NCBI GenBank assembly: GCA_023229175.1
Contig: JALNZV010000013.1
Coordinates: forward strand, 1-60,553
Reading direction: 5' to 3'
Length of the DNA stretch: 60,553 nucleotides
From: Tissierellaceae bacterium
GTDB lineage: Bacteria > Bacillota > Clostridia > Tissierellales > Tissierellaceae
Shown: positions 42,183 to 50,296 of the stretch, one piece after another
Numbering within the stretch: the stretch's first letter is position 1
How the letters are laid out: every line of letters begins with the position of its first letter
Notes under the pieces: model-generated
The model's database searches: none
What the model was told of the DNA's origin: nothing
Seen by the model: the letters and a program-made list of their open reading frames with translations, nothing else
Made by a program: the position numbers and the translations under genes

Positions 42183-43064
42183 ATGGCAAATAAAAAAGCA
42201 TTATATGCGGATATAGCCTTGTTTATAGTGGCTATTATCTGGGGATCGGGATTTGTGGTTACAAAAAATGCTTTAGATTATATGAGTCCACTTTACATAC
42301 TGGGATTTAGGTTTCTTGTAGCTGCTTTGCCTATGGCAGCAATATCCCTAAAGCGGTTTAAGAACGCGACAAAAACTGATATAAAGGCAGGACTTATAGT
42401 AGGTTTTTTCATGACCTTGGGATTTGTATTTCACGTCATTGGCATACAATACACCACCGCGGGAGTGAATGGGTTTATTGCCGCCACAAATGTGGTCATG
42501 GTGCCCTTTATGTTTTGGTTTGCAAGCAAAAAGAAGCCCGACAATTTTGAGATATTTGCCGCCATTTTAAGTCTAATAGGCATTGGAATAATTAGTATTG
42601 ATGCAAAGCTAGGTATAGGACGTGGAGAGTTTATCACATTTCTATGTGCTATTTCCTTTGCAATGCAAATAGTTGCAGTGGGTATATACGCTAGAAAAGT
42701 AGACCTCTATATATTTACCACGATACAGCTTGCAGTGGTTTCCCTATTGTCGTTTATTTTGGCAATTATATTTGAGCCACCTGTAGCTTCCATAAGCACC
42801 CCTGCAATACTTTCCATTGTGTATCTTGGAATAATGGTGACGATGGTAGGTTTTTTTGTACAAAATATCGCCCAAAGCCTTACTTCCACCACCCATGTAG
42901 CCATAATACTTAGTTTAGAGGCAGTATTTGGCAGTATAATATCCATAATATTTTTAAATGAAATCTTAACCACAAGATTTGCCATAGGTTTTACTGCCAT
43001 ATTTATTTCCGTAATAACCAGCGAGACAAAATGGGAATTTTTAAGAAGAAAAAGTAAGATATGA
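42183..43064 (+). CDS. EamA-family (DMT) transporter
   Basis: This 293-residue membrane protein has ten segments in two EamA repeats. It starts L-F-I-V-A-I-I-W-G-S-G-F-V, where the W-G motif is the family hallmark, and the second half begins with F-L-C-A-I-S-F-A-M-Q-I. Such proteins export amino acids or other metabolites; the substrate cannot be told from sequence. ATG 42183 follows AAAAGGTGGTCTT; the longer frame from 42120 has no site. It stands upstream of moaA with about 95 bases between, probably as a separate unit. Confidence 0.88.
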   Translation: MANKKALYADIALFIVAIIWGSGFVVTKNALDYMSPLYILGFRFLVAALPMAAISLKRFKNATKTDIKAGLIVGFFMTLGFVFHVIGIQYTTAGVNGFIAATNVVMVPFMFWFASKKKPDNFEIFAAILSLIGIGIISIDAKLGIGRGEFITFLCAISFAMQIVAVGIYARKVDLYIFTTIQLAVVSLLSFILAIIFEPPVASISTPAILSIVYLGIMVTMVGFFVQNIAQSLTSTTHVAIILSLEAVFGSIISIIFLNEILTTRFAIGFTAIFISVITSETKWEFLRRKSKI

Positions 43065-43159
43065 AACAATACATTTTTTTACCAGGGTACTGTATCCTTG
43101 TCCTATGAATTCAAATGCATTATAATATTTATTATACTACAAAAGAAAAGGTGATAAAA

Positions 43160-44119
43160 ATGATGATAGATTCCTTTGGGAGAAAGATTAATTATTTAAG
43201 AATCTCCCTTACAGATAGATGTAACCTTAGGTGTAAATATTGTATGCCGGGAACGGGGGTATCTAAATTCTCCCACGATGACATGCTGACCCTAGAAGAG
43301 CTATATACCATAACCAAGGCTTTTGTAGAGCTGGGAATAGATAAACTAAGGTTTACAGGTGGTGAGCCTCTGGTTAGAAAAGGTATAGTAGAGTTCATAG
43401 AGAGAGTATCGAAGCTTGACGGCATAAGAGAGCTAACCATGACCACCAATGGAATACTATTAAAAAAGTACGCCAAGGACTTAAAAGAAGCGGGGTTAAA
43501 TAGAGTAAATATAAGCCTGGACACCCTAGATGGAGATAAATACAGAGAGATAACAAGGCTGGGAAATATAGAAGATGTGCTAGAAGGCATAGAGGAGGCA
43601 AAGAGAGTAGGGCTTACACCTATTAAAATAAATACTGTATTAATAGGAGGATTTAACGACGACGAAATCGAGGATTTGGCAAATTTAACTGTAAATGAAA
43701 AGATGGACGTAAGGTTTATAGAGTTAATGCCCATAGGAGAAGCGGCCACATGGGCAGAAGAAAACTTCCTGTCCAATGATATCGTCCTTGAAAGATTAGA
43801 GGGACTAGTAGCTGTGCCCAGTGAGGACAAGTCGTCGCCTGCAGTATACTATAAGTTGCCCAATGCAAAGGGAAGGATAGGCATCATAAATCCCATAACA
43901 TGTAAGTTTTGTGCCGATTGCAATAGGGTAAGGTTGACGTCAAAGGGAAAGTTAAAGCTATGTCTTCATTCAGACAGGGAAATAGATATTAGAAAAATTT
44001 TGCTGGAAGGCGGAGATTTAAAGAAATTGATTCTTAAATCCATAGGAGAAAAAGAAGAATCCCATCACTTGGAGGCTAAATTATATATCAAAAGAAATAT
44101 GAATGAGATTGGAGGATAA
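43160..44119 (+). CDS. moaA: GTP 3',8-cyclase MoaA
   Basis: This 319-residue radical SAM enzyme makes the first step of molybdopterin synthesis from GTP. The SAM cluster is C21-N-L-R-C25-K-Y-C28, the second cluster is C-K-F-C in C-K-F-C-A-D-C-N-R-V-R-L plus a later C in K-L-C-L-H, and the essential C-terminal G-G is present. The start at 43160 follows AAAGGTGAT. It leads an operon with a moaC-MOSC fusion, a MOSC gene, two glycerate-type enzymes, an aldehyde oxidoreductase and a moaD-like gene, all on the plus strand with short gaps or overlaps. Confidence 0.96.
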   Translation: MMIDSFGRKINYLRISLTDRCNLRCKYCMPGTGVSKFSHDDMLTLEELYTITKAFVELGIDKLRFTGGEPLVRKGIVEFIERVSKLDGIRELTMTTNGILLKKYAKDLKEAGLNRVNISLDTLDGDKYREITRLGNIEDVLEGIEEAKRVGLTPIKINTVLIGGFNDDEIEDLANLTVNEKMDVRFIELMPIGEAATWAEENFLSNDIVLERLEGLVAVPSEDKSSPAVYYKLPNAKGRIGIINPITCKFCADCNRVRLTSKGKLKLCLHSDREIDIRKILLEGGDLKKLILKSIGEKEESHHLEAKLYIKRNMNEIGG

Positions 44120-44122
44120 ATC

Positions 44123-45025
44123 GTGGAATTTACCCATTTTAACGAAGAAGGAAGGGCCCATATGGTGGAAGTAGGCGAAAAAGATGATACAAAGAGAATT
44201 GCCGTAGCCAAGGGCAGGATTACAATGAAAAAAGAAACTGTAAAGAAAATAAGAGACGGATTAATAGATAAAGGCGATGTACTATCTGTGGCCCAAGTTG
44301 GAGGTATAATGGGAGCTAAAAAAACCAGCGATCTAATACCTATGTGCCACAATATTAACCTTACAGGGGCAGATATTAGATTTAATATAGGAGAAGATTT
44401 TGTCGAAGTAGAAGCGGAGACCAAAACCGTAGGCAAAACAGGTGTGGAAATGGAAGCCCTAATGGCAGTATCCATTACATGTCTTACCATATACGATATG
44501 TGTAAAGCCATAGACAGAGAAATGACGATAGGAGATGTAAAGCTTATGAAAAAAACTGGAGGAAAGTCGGGAACATTTCAAAGAAAAAAAGCGGCAGGGA
44601 AGGTCCTGTCGGTAAATATTTCCGATAGAAAGGGAATAGTAAAAGAACCCTTAGAAGAAGGCCTATTTATCGAGGAATTTGGACTGGATAAGGATGCCCA
44701 CTCAGGAAAATGGCATAGGCAAGTGAGCTTATTAGGCATTGAGAGTTTTGAAAAAATGTATTATGAAGGAATTGAAAATTTACATCCCGGTTCCTTTGCA
44801 GAGAATATCACCACAGAGGGCCTTGTACTATATGAACTGCCAGTAGGCACAAAGTTAGTCATAGGAGATACAATCCAAGAAGTGACACAAATAGGCAAGG
44901 AATGTCACGTAGGCTGTGCCATTTCCCAAAAGGTGGGAAAATGTGTCATGCCTAAGGAAGGCATATTTACTAAAGTCATCAAAGGCGGCATTATAAGGAA
45001 GGGAGATTTAATCGAGATAATATGA
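44123..45025 (+). CDS. moaC: MoaC fused to a MOSC domain
   Basis: The 300-residue protein joins two functions. Residues 1-157 are MoaC, which makes cyclic pyranopterin monophosphate: R-A-H-M-V-E-V, L-I-P-M-C-H-N-I, K-T-G-V-E-M-E-A-L and the K-S-G end are all there. Residues ~160-300 are a MOSC domain (sulfur-carrier type), with H-S-G-K-W-H-R-Q-V-S-L-L, G-S-F-A-E-N-I-T-T-E-G-L and a cysteine-rich G-K-E-C-H-V-G-C. MOSC domains handle sulfur on the metal cofactor. The GTG at 44123 has a GGAGG site seven bases upstream. The end overlaps the next MOSC gene by 4 bases. Confidence 0.93.
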   Translation: MEFTHFNEEGRAHMVEVGEKDDTKRIAVAKGRITMKKETVKKIRDGLIDKGDVLSVAQVGGIMGAKKTSDLIPMCHNINLTGADIRFNIGEDFVEVEAETKTVGKTGVEMEALMAVSITCLTIYDMCKAIDREMTIGDVKLMKKTGGKSGTFQRKKAAGKVLSVNISDRKGIVKEPLEEGLFIEEFGLDKDAHSGKWHRQVSLLGIESFEKMYYEGIENLHPGSFAENITTEGLVLYELPVGTKLVIGDTIQEVTQIGKECHVGCAISQKVGKCVMPKEGIFTKVIKGGIIRKGDLIEII

Positions 45026-45465
45026 TGTACATCACATCTATAAATATCAAGGAGGAAAAAAAGGGCAAAGTAAGGGCCGTAGAAGAAGCATACCTACAAG
45101 AGGGCAAAGGTCTAGTAAATGATATAAATTCCCGGGGAGGAGAGAAAGAAGTTTCAATCCTTACCTTTGAAGGCAGAGAGCAAATAGGAGATAGTAAAGA
45201 GGGCATCTGCATGAAAAGGTTTTATGGCAATGTAGAGATAAAGGGATTGGATGTAGAGAGCCTTGCAATTGGGCAAAGATTTAAAATAGATAATACAATC
45301 CTAGAGATAACTGTAATAGGAAAGGAGTGCTTCCCGGAGTGCAACCTACTAAAAAGAGGTGAGATTTGCCCTTTGCCCACTTCTGTAGCATTTGCCAGGG
45401 TAGTTGAAGGAGGAATTATACAAATAGGAAATAAAGTTGATATTGAAGAGGAGGCCCAAAAATGA
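45022..45465 (+). CDS. Stand-alone MOSC domain protein
   Basis: This 147-residue protein is a second MOSC domain, related to the C-terminal part of its upstream neighbour. It has S-R-G-G-E-K-E-V-S-I-L, C-M-K-R-F-Y-G-N-V-E-I-K-G and G-K-E-C-F-P-E-C, the last with the presumed sulfur-binding cysteine. It overlaps the genes on both sides by four bases (ATGA type), so it is tightly coupled. Two MOSC domains in a row may serve two cofactor forms, for example formate dehydrogenase and aldehyde oxidoreductase. The exact reaction is unknown. Confidence 0.82.
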   Translation: MMYITSINIKEEKKGKVRAVEEAYLQEGKGLVNDINSRGGEKEVSILTFEGREQIGDSKEGICMKRFYGNVEIKGLDVESLAIGQRFKIDNTILEITVIGKECFPECNLLKRGEICPLPTSVAFARVVEGGIIQIGNKVDIEEEAQK

Positions 45466-46418
45466 AGATAGTAGTATTAGAGGGATACACCTTAAATCCT
45501 GGGGATTTAAGTTGGAAACAAATGGAGGACATGGGGGAGTTGACAGTTTATCCTAGGACCTCGCCTGAGGATATATCTGAGAGAATTGGAGATGCAGAAA
45601 TCGTATTTGTAAATAAACTTCCCATTACTAGGGAAGTTTTAAATAAATGCCCCAACATCAGATTTTTAGGCGTATTGGCAACGGGTTACAACAATGTGGA
45701 TATAGCAGCTGCCAGAGAAAGGGGTATTGTAGTTTCCAACATTCCCACCTATGGCACCGATGCCGTAGCCCAATTTACCATTGCTTTGCTGCTAGAGCTA
45801 AGTCACCACATAGGAGCCCATTCAGAGGCAGTTAAGGGTGGTGAATGGACAAATAGCCCAGATTGGACTTTTTGGAAATATCCACTCATTGAGCTGCAGG
45901 GAAAGACATTGGGCATCATAGGATTTGGAAGAATAGGCCAGAAAACAGCAAAGATTGCAGAGGCGTTGGGTATGGATATCTTGGTTTACACCAATACCCT
46001 AAGGCCAGAATTGGAGACTGAAAGCTGTAAGTTCTCAAACCTGGAGGAACTACTGGAGAAATCCGATGTAATATCCCTTCACTGCCCATTGGTGCCAGAG
46101 ACAGAGGGCATCATAAATAGGGAAACCATAGAAAAGATGAAAGATGGAGTCATGGTTATCAACACGTCGAGGGGGCAGCTAATAGTAGAAGAGGATTTGA
46201 GAGATGCCTTAAATAGTGGGAAAGTAGCAGGTGCAGCCTGTGACGTAGTATCTGTAGAGCCTATTAAAGAAGACAACCCTTTACTTAGTGCAAAGAATAT
46301 TATCATCACACCCCATATCGCATGGGCACCTAAAGAAAGCAGAATAAGGCTATTAAATATTGCGGTTGATAATCTAAAGGCATTTTTATCGGGAAAACCA
46401 GAAAATGTAGTAAATTAA
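45462..46418 (+). CDS. D-2-hydroxyacid dehydrogenase (hydroxypyruvate reductase type)
   Basis: This 318-residue NAD(P)-dependent enzyme has the Rossmann motif G-I-I-G-F-G-R-I-G-Q (about residues 150-159), the substrate arginine in N-T-S-R-G, the glutamate in S-V-E-P, and the catalytic histidine in T-P-H-I-A-W. It resembles glycerate dehydrogenases, which reduce hydroxypyruvate or glyoxylate. It is coupled by overlap to the MOSC gene and followed after 15 bases by glycerate kinase, so D-glycerate is the likely product or substrate. Confidence 0.88.
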   Translation: MKIVVLEGYTLNPGDLSWKQMEDMGELTVYPRTSPEDISERIGDAEIVFVNKLPITREVLNKCPNIRFLGVLATGYNNVDIAAARERGIVVSNIPTYGTDAVAQFTIALLLELSHHIGAHSEAVKGGEWTNSPDWTFWKYPLIELQGKTLGIIGFGRIGQKTAKIAEALGMDILVYTNTLRPELETESCKFSNLEELLEKSDVISLHCPLVPETEGIINRETIEKMKDGVMVINTSRGQLIVEEDLRDALNSGKVAGAACDVVSVEPIKEDNPLLSAKNIIITPHIAWAPKESRIRLLNIAVDNLKAFLSGKPENVVN

Positions 46419-46433
46419 AATTGGAGGTAGAAT

Positions 46434-47576
46434 ATGAAGAAGGGATATGTAATTCTATTGGCTCCAGATTCATTTAAAGAGAGTATGACGGCAAAAGAGG
46501 CATGCCAAGTCATGGAAAGGGGAATAAAGAAGGCAAACAAGGACATTAGCTGTATCCATGTACCTATGGCTGACGGTGGAGAGGGGACAATGGAGTCCTT
46601 GGTAGATGCCACAAATGGAAAGATATATAGGGAAAAGGTCATAGGGCCATTGGGAAGGGAAGTAGAGGCTACATACGGTATATTGGGAGATGGAGAGACT
46701 GGAATAGTAGAAATGGCCAGTGCCAGCGGTATACATCTAGTTCCAGCTAACGAAAAAAACCCCATGATAACCACCACATACGGCACAGGACAGCTCATAA
46801 AGGCATGTTTGGACCGAGGAATAAAAAGACTCCTCATAGGAATAGGCGGCAGTGCCACAAATGACGGAGGGGTAGGAGCCATACAAGCCCTAGGAGGTAA
46901 ATTTCTTGACATCCATGGTGATGAATTAGGGTATGGCGGTGGGGAACTGATAAAGCTCCATACAATAGACCTAAAGGATTTAGATAATAGGTTGAAGGGC
47001 ATAGAAGTTGAAGTAGCCTGCGATGTAGACAACCCCCTATGGGGGAATACAGGAGCATCTTACGTATTTGGTCCTCAAAAAGGGGCCGATGCTCAAATGG
47101 TAAAGATATTAGACGACAATTTAAGGCACTATGGAAATATAATAAAAGAGCAATTGGGCATAGACGTGTTAGACGTCCCTGGAGCAGGAGCTGCAGGGGG
47201 TCTAGGTGCAGGGCTACTGGCATTTTTGAGGGGCAACTTAAGTAAGGGTATCGACATGGTAATCAGGTATTCAGGCATAGAGGATAAACTGCCAAAGGCA
47301 GATATGGTTTGGACAGGAGAAGGGTCCCTAGATTTCCAGACACAATATGGGAAAACTCCAATGGGTGTGGCACAGATTGCAAAGAAGTACAATAAGCCTG
47401 TAATAGGGTTGGCGGGAAAAATAGGCGACAATATTGAAATACTATATGAATTGGGAATCGATGCAGTATTTAGTATAACAAAAGACATAACTACACTAGA
47501 GGAAGCATTGAAAAAAGGACCAGAAAACTTAGAGAAGGCATCCGAAAACATAATAAGGCTAATGAATATTATTTAG
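46434..47576 (+). CDS. Glycerate kinase (GarK/GlxK type)
   Basis: This 380-residue glycerate kinase of the bacterial type phosphorylates D-glycerate, usually to 2-phosphoglycerate. Features seen are A-P-D-S-F-K-E-S-M-T-A near the start, M-A-D-G-G-E-G-T, G-I-G-G-S-A-T-N-D-G-G, C-D-V-D-N-P-L-W-G, G-P-Q-K-G-A and G-A-G-A-A-G-G-L-G-A-G. The length is standard. It lies between the hydroxyacid dehydrogenase and the aldehyde oxidoreductase. Two routes could supply glycerate: reduction of hydroxypyruvate, or oxidation of glyceraldehyde by the neighbouring oxidoreductase. Confidence 0.95.
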   Translation: MKKGYVILLAPDSFKESMTAKEACQVMERGIKKANKDISCIHVPMADGGEGTMESLVDATNGKIYREKVIGPLGREVEATYGILGDGETGIVEMASASGIHLVPANEKNPMITTTYGTGQLIKACLDRGIKRLLIGIGGSATNDGGVGAIQALGGKFLDIHGDELGYGGGELIKLHTIDLKDLDNRLKGIEVEVACDVDNPLWGNTGASYVFGPQKGADAQMVKILDDNLRHYGNIIKEQLGIDVLDVPGAGAAGGLGAGLLAFLRGNLSKGIDMVIRYSGIEDKLPKADMVWTGEGSLDFQTQYGKTPMGVAQIAKKYNKPVIGLAGKIGDNIEILYELGIDAVFSITKDITTLEEALKKGPENLEKASENIIRLMNII

Positions 47577-47594
47577 AAAATAGGGGGTTAAACC

Positions 47595-49451
47595 ATGTTA
47601 AAGGGATATGCTGGAAAACTTTTATTTGTAAACTTAAGTACAGGTGAAATAAAAAGAGAAGATCTTTCAGAGGAATTGGCAAGAAACTTTATTGGCGGTT
47701 ATGGCATAGGTGCAAAGATATTATATGAGATGATGCCAAAGGGGGCAGACCCTCTGGGACCAGAAAGTGTTTTGGGTTTTTTGACAGGTCCTGCATCAGC
47801 CACTAAGGCCTTATTTGGCGGAAGATATACTATGGTTCACAAATCCCCTGTAACGGGAGGGTGGAACGATTCCAACTCAGGAGGATACTTTGGACCAGAA
47901 CTAAAAAGAGCTGGCTACGATGGATTGTTTATATGGGGGATTGCTGAAAAGCCTGTATATTTATACATAAATGACGAAAATGTGGAGATTAGGGACGCAT
48001 CACATCTATGGGGAATGGATACTACTAAGGTATGGGATGCCCTAAAAAAGGAAACTGAGGAGCCAAAACTTAGGGTGACAGCCATAGGAAAATCAGGTGA
48101 AAACATGGCACTACTATCCTGTCCCATAAACGACGGCCATAGGGCACCAGGCAGAGGTGGCGGAGGGGCCGTCATGGGTTCAAAGAAATTAAAGGCCATA
48201 GCTGTTCGAGGTACTAGGGAAATCCAAGTGGCAAATCCCAAGAGATTAGCAGAAATAAATAGAAATATAAGGGAAAAGATGAAGAATAGTCCGTCTGCAG
48301 ACTCATTTGGCACCTATGGAACTGGGGGAGGTACTGCTGCTTCAGCTTTAAGCGGGGACTCTCCTGTGAAAAACTGGGCTGGCGTAGGAATAACAGATTA
48401 TGGAGAGGAAAATGCTCATAAGGTCAGTTCTCAGTCCATGGATAGGTACAAGACGAGAAAATATGCCTGCTCTTATTGTCCCCTGGGATGCGGTGCAGTA
48501 TATTCAGTTGACGATGGAAGATGGCCCATTGAAGAAACGGACAGGCCAGAATATGAGACAGCATCGGCTTTCGGCTCCACACTATTGTGTAATGAAGAGG
48601 ACGCCATAATAAAATGCAACGATATATGCAATCTATACGGTATAGATACAATATCTACTGGCATGACCATAGCTTGGGCAATGGAATGTTATAACAAGGG
48701 GATATTGAGTAAAGATGAATTAGATGGCATAGATTTGACTTGGGGCAATGGGGATGCCATAGTGGAGTTGACTCAAAAAATTGCAGATGGAGAAGGATGT
48801 GGCAAGGTTTTAAGCAATGGATCCGCATATGCGGCAAAAAAATGGGGCAAGGGTGAGGAATATCTGGTGACAGCATCAGGCATAGAACTTCCCATGCACG
48901 ACCCTAGATTTGCACCTGGATTGGCTCGAACATACCAATACGATCCGACCCCAGGAAGGCATGTTAAAGGTGGAGTAGGTTCACTTCAAATGGGTGGTTC
49001 CGAGCCTGTAGATAAATATATTTATGAAGATACAGGAGAGCTGGATGTAAAACTTACATCCACTAGGGAAATAGTCAATGTGGCTAGCTTATGTATTTTT
49101 GGTAGGGTAGGCATGAGTTCTACGACACAAAATGAGTTTATCGAAGCCATTACGGGGATGGAATTTGGACCTGAAGAAAGTTTCAAAACAGGTCTTAGGA
49201 TTTTTACCATGAGACATGCCTTTAACTTAAGGGAAGGCTTCAAACCATCTGACTTTACCCTATCCAATAGGTCAGTAGGAAAACCGCCATTGGAATCTGG
49301 TCCTTTAGCTGAAGTGACTGTAGACAATGAACTTTTAGCTAGAAACTTTTTCGACTCCATGGGTTGGGATTTTGAAACAGGGAACCCTAAACTGGGAGTA
49401 TTAAAGGACTTAGGACATTTGGAAGATGTAATTGAGGATTTATATGGATAA
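47595..49451 (+). CDS. aor: Aldehyde:ferredoxin oxidoreductase (tungsten enzyme)
   Basis: This 618-residue protein is full length for the AOR family. It oxidises aldehydes to acids, or the reverse, with ferredoxin and a bis-pterin tungsten cofactor. The N-terminal domain has the cofactor-binding strand L-F-V-N-L-S-T-G-E-I and P-V-T-G-G-W-N-D-S-N-S-G-G-Y-F-G; the [4Fe-4S] ligands are C292, C295 and C299 (C-S-Y-C-P-L-G-C) with C500. Its neighbours are glycerate kinase upstream and a MoaD-like carrier 20 bases downstream. The family has several specificities, and glyceraldehyde is possible by context. Confidence 0.95.
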   Translation: MLKGYAGKLLFVNLSTGEIKREDLSEELARNFIGGYGIGAKILYEMMPKGADPLGPESVLGFLTGPASATKALFGGRYTMVHKSPVTGGWNDSNSGGYFGPELKRAGYDGLFIWGIAEKPVYLYINDENVEIRDASHLWGMDTTKVWDALKKETEEPKLRVTAIGKSGENMALLSCPINDGHRAPGRGGGGAVMGSKKLKAIAVRGTREIQVANPKRLAEINRNIREKMKNSPSADSFGTYGTGGGTAASALSGDSPVKNWAGVGITDYGEENAHKVSSQSMDRYKTRKYACSYCPLGCGAVYSVDDGRWPIEETDRPEYETASAFGSTLLCNEEDAIIKCNDICNLYGIDTISTGMTIAWAMECYNKGILSKDELDGIDLTWGNGDAIVELTQKIADGEGCGKVLSNGSAYAAKKWGKGEEYLVTASGIELPMHDPRFAPGLARTYQYDPTPGRHVKGGVGSLQMGGSEPVDKYIYEDTGELDVKLTSTREIVNVASLCIFGRVGMSSTTQNEFIEAITGMEFGPEESFKTGLRIFTMRHAFNLREGFKPSDFTLSNRSVGKPPLESGPLAEVTVDNELLARNFFDSMGWDFETGNPKLGVLKDLGHLEDVIEDLYG

Positions 49452-49471
49452 TAAGTAGTAGGGTGATATAA

Positions 49472-49720
49472 TTGAAGGTAAAATACAAATATATAGGAAT
49501 ACCTATTCCCTCTTTAGGCAGGGAAACGAAGGAAGTGGCATTGGAAGCCAATGCCACTGTAAATGATTTATTAATTTTGCTGGAGAGAGACATCAATGGC
49601 CAGCATAAGGACATATTTAAAACTGCTAACTTCTTAGTCAATAATTCACGAGCAAGCCTTGACACTCCATTATCTAAAGGAGATATGATATGGATATTTA
49701 CTGTTCTTGGTGGAGGGTAG
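49472..49720 (+). CDS. MoaD/ThiS-family sulfur carrier
   Basis: This 82-residue ubiquitin-fold protein ends in G-G-G, as needed for adenylation and thiocarboxylate formation. The central V-N-D-L-L-I-L-L and the D-M-I-W-I-F-T-V-L-G end fit MoaD. It would donate sulfur for the dithiolene of molybdopterin; its partner MoaE is not in this window. The start is TTG at 49472, with GGGTGAT five bases before. A MoaD gene next to AOR is a recurring arrangement, sometimes interpreted as an AOR-dedicated carrier. Its last 23 bases overlap the 3' end of the convergent unknown gene. Confidence 0.87.
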   Translation: MKVKYKYIGIPIPSLGRETKEVALEANATVNDLLILLERDINGQHKDIFKTANFLVNNSRASLDTPLSKGDMIWIFTVLGGG

Positions 49721-50222
49721 AGGGGTTCTCCCCTTCTGATGCGGTCTCCATCTGAGGGCTTTCAATATTTTCCTTTCCAAGTTGGACTTGAATGGGAGAA
49801 TCATCGTCATCTTCAAATAAAGATTTATGCTTATCTTTACCTTTGTTCTTGGCAGTAATAGCAGCTAATTTTGCCATTTGATAAAGACTGGGATTGAATT
49901 CCATCAATTTTTTCTCGTCTTTTGGTGGGACCTTATCTCCCCTCGCAATTCTACGGGCAATCTCATAATATTTCCAAGTATCGTCACTTTTTCTATCGCT
50001 TTTGGAATCTTCCAATTGTTTAATCATTTCACTGATGGGACTTTTTATATCCTTAAATATTTCCGCCATAACCTTCGACTCCTCTGAAATTGCAAGTATA
50101 TCCTTTACAGAAGGAGAATAATCCAGATTATTTTCTTTTGTGGACTCTTTGGGGAATGGTGCATTATGCTGAACCATTCTGTTTTGATTGTACATATGAA
50201 TTTTACTATTGAAATTTAACAT
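49698..50222 (-). CDS. Unknown protein, charged and low-complexity at the C-terminus
   Basis: I do not recognise this 174-residue protein. It is soluble, without signal peptide or membrane segment. The middle is predicted helical (K-V-M-A-E-I-F-K-D-I-K-S-P-I-S-E-M-I) and carries an I-A-R-R-I-A-R-G-D-K-V-P segment followed by E-K-K-L-M-E-F-N-P-S-L-Y-Q-M-A-K; the last ~45 residues are acidic and rich in D, E, S, Q. It overlaps the convergent moaD-like gene by 23 bases. The ATG at 50222 follows AAAGGGG, which sits in a long hairpin and would be hidden when folded. It lies downstream of pepF. Confidence 0.6.
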   Translation of the reverse strand: MLNFNSKIHMYNQNRMVQHNAPFPKESTKENNLDYSPSVKDILAISEESKVMAEIFKDIKSPISEMIKQLEDSKSDRKSDDTWKYYEIARRIARGDKVPPKDEKKLMEFNPSLYQMAKLAAITAKNKGKDKHKSLFEDDDDSPIQVQLGKENIESPQMETASEGENPSTLHQEQ

Positions 50223-50226
50223 AATA

Positions 50227-50286
50227 ATACCCCTTTCCATATCTATATTAAATATCGGCAATATTTAGATAATGGTAAAGGGGTAT
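50227..50286 (-). promoter_or_regulatory. Hairpin hiding the ribosome binding site of the unknown gene
   Basis: ATACCCCTTT (50227-50236) pairs with AAAGGGGTAT (50277-50286), continued by CCAT with ATGG and ATCTA with TAGAT past single bulges. Read on the minus strand, the ribosome binding site (50230-50236) is in the last arm, four bases before the ATG at 50222. It may also act as a weak terminator for pepF. Confidence 0.7.
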
Positions 50287-50296
50287 TTAATATTCT

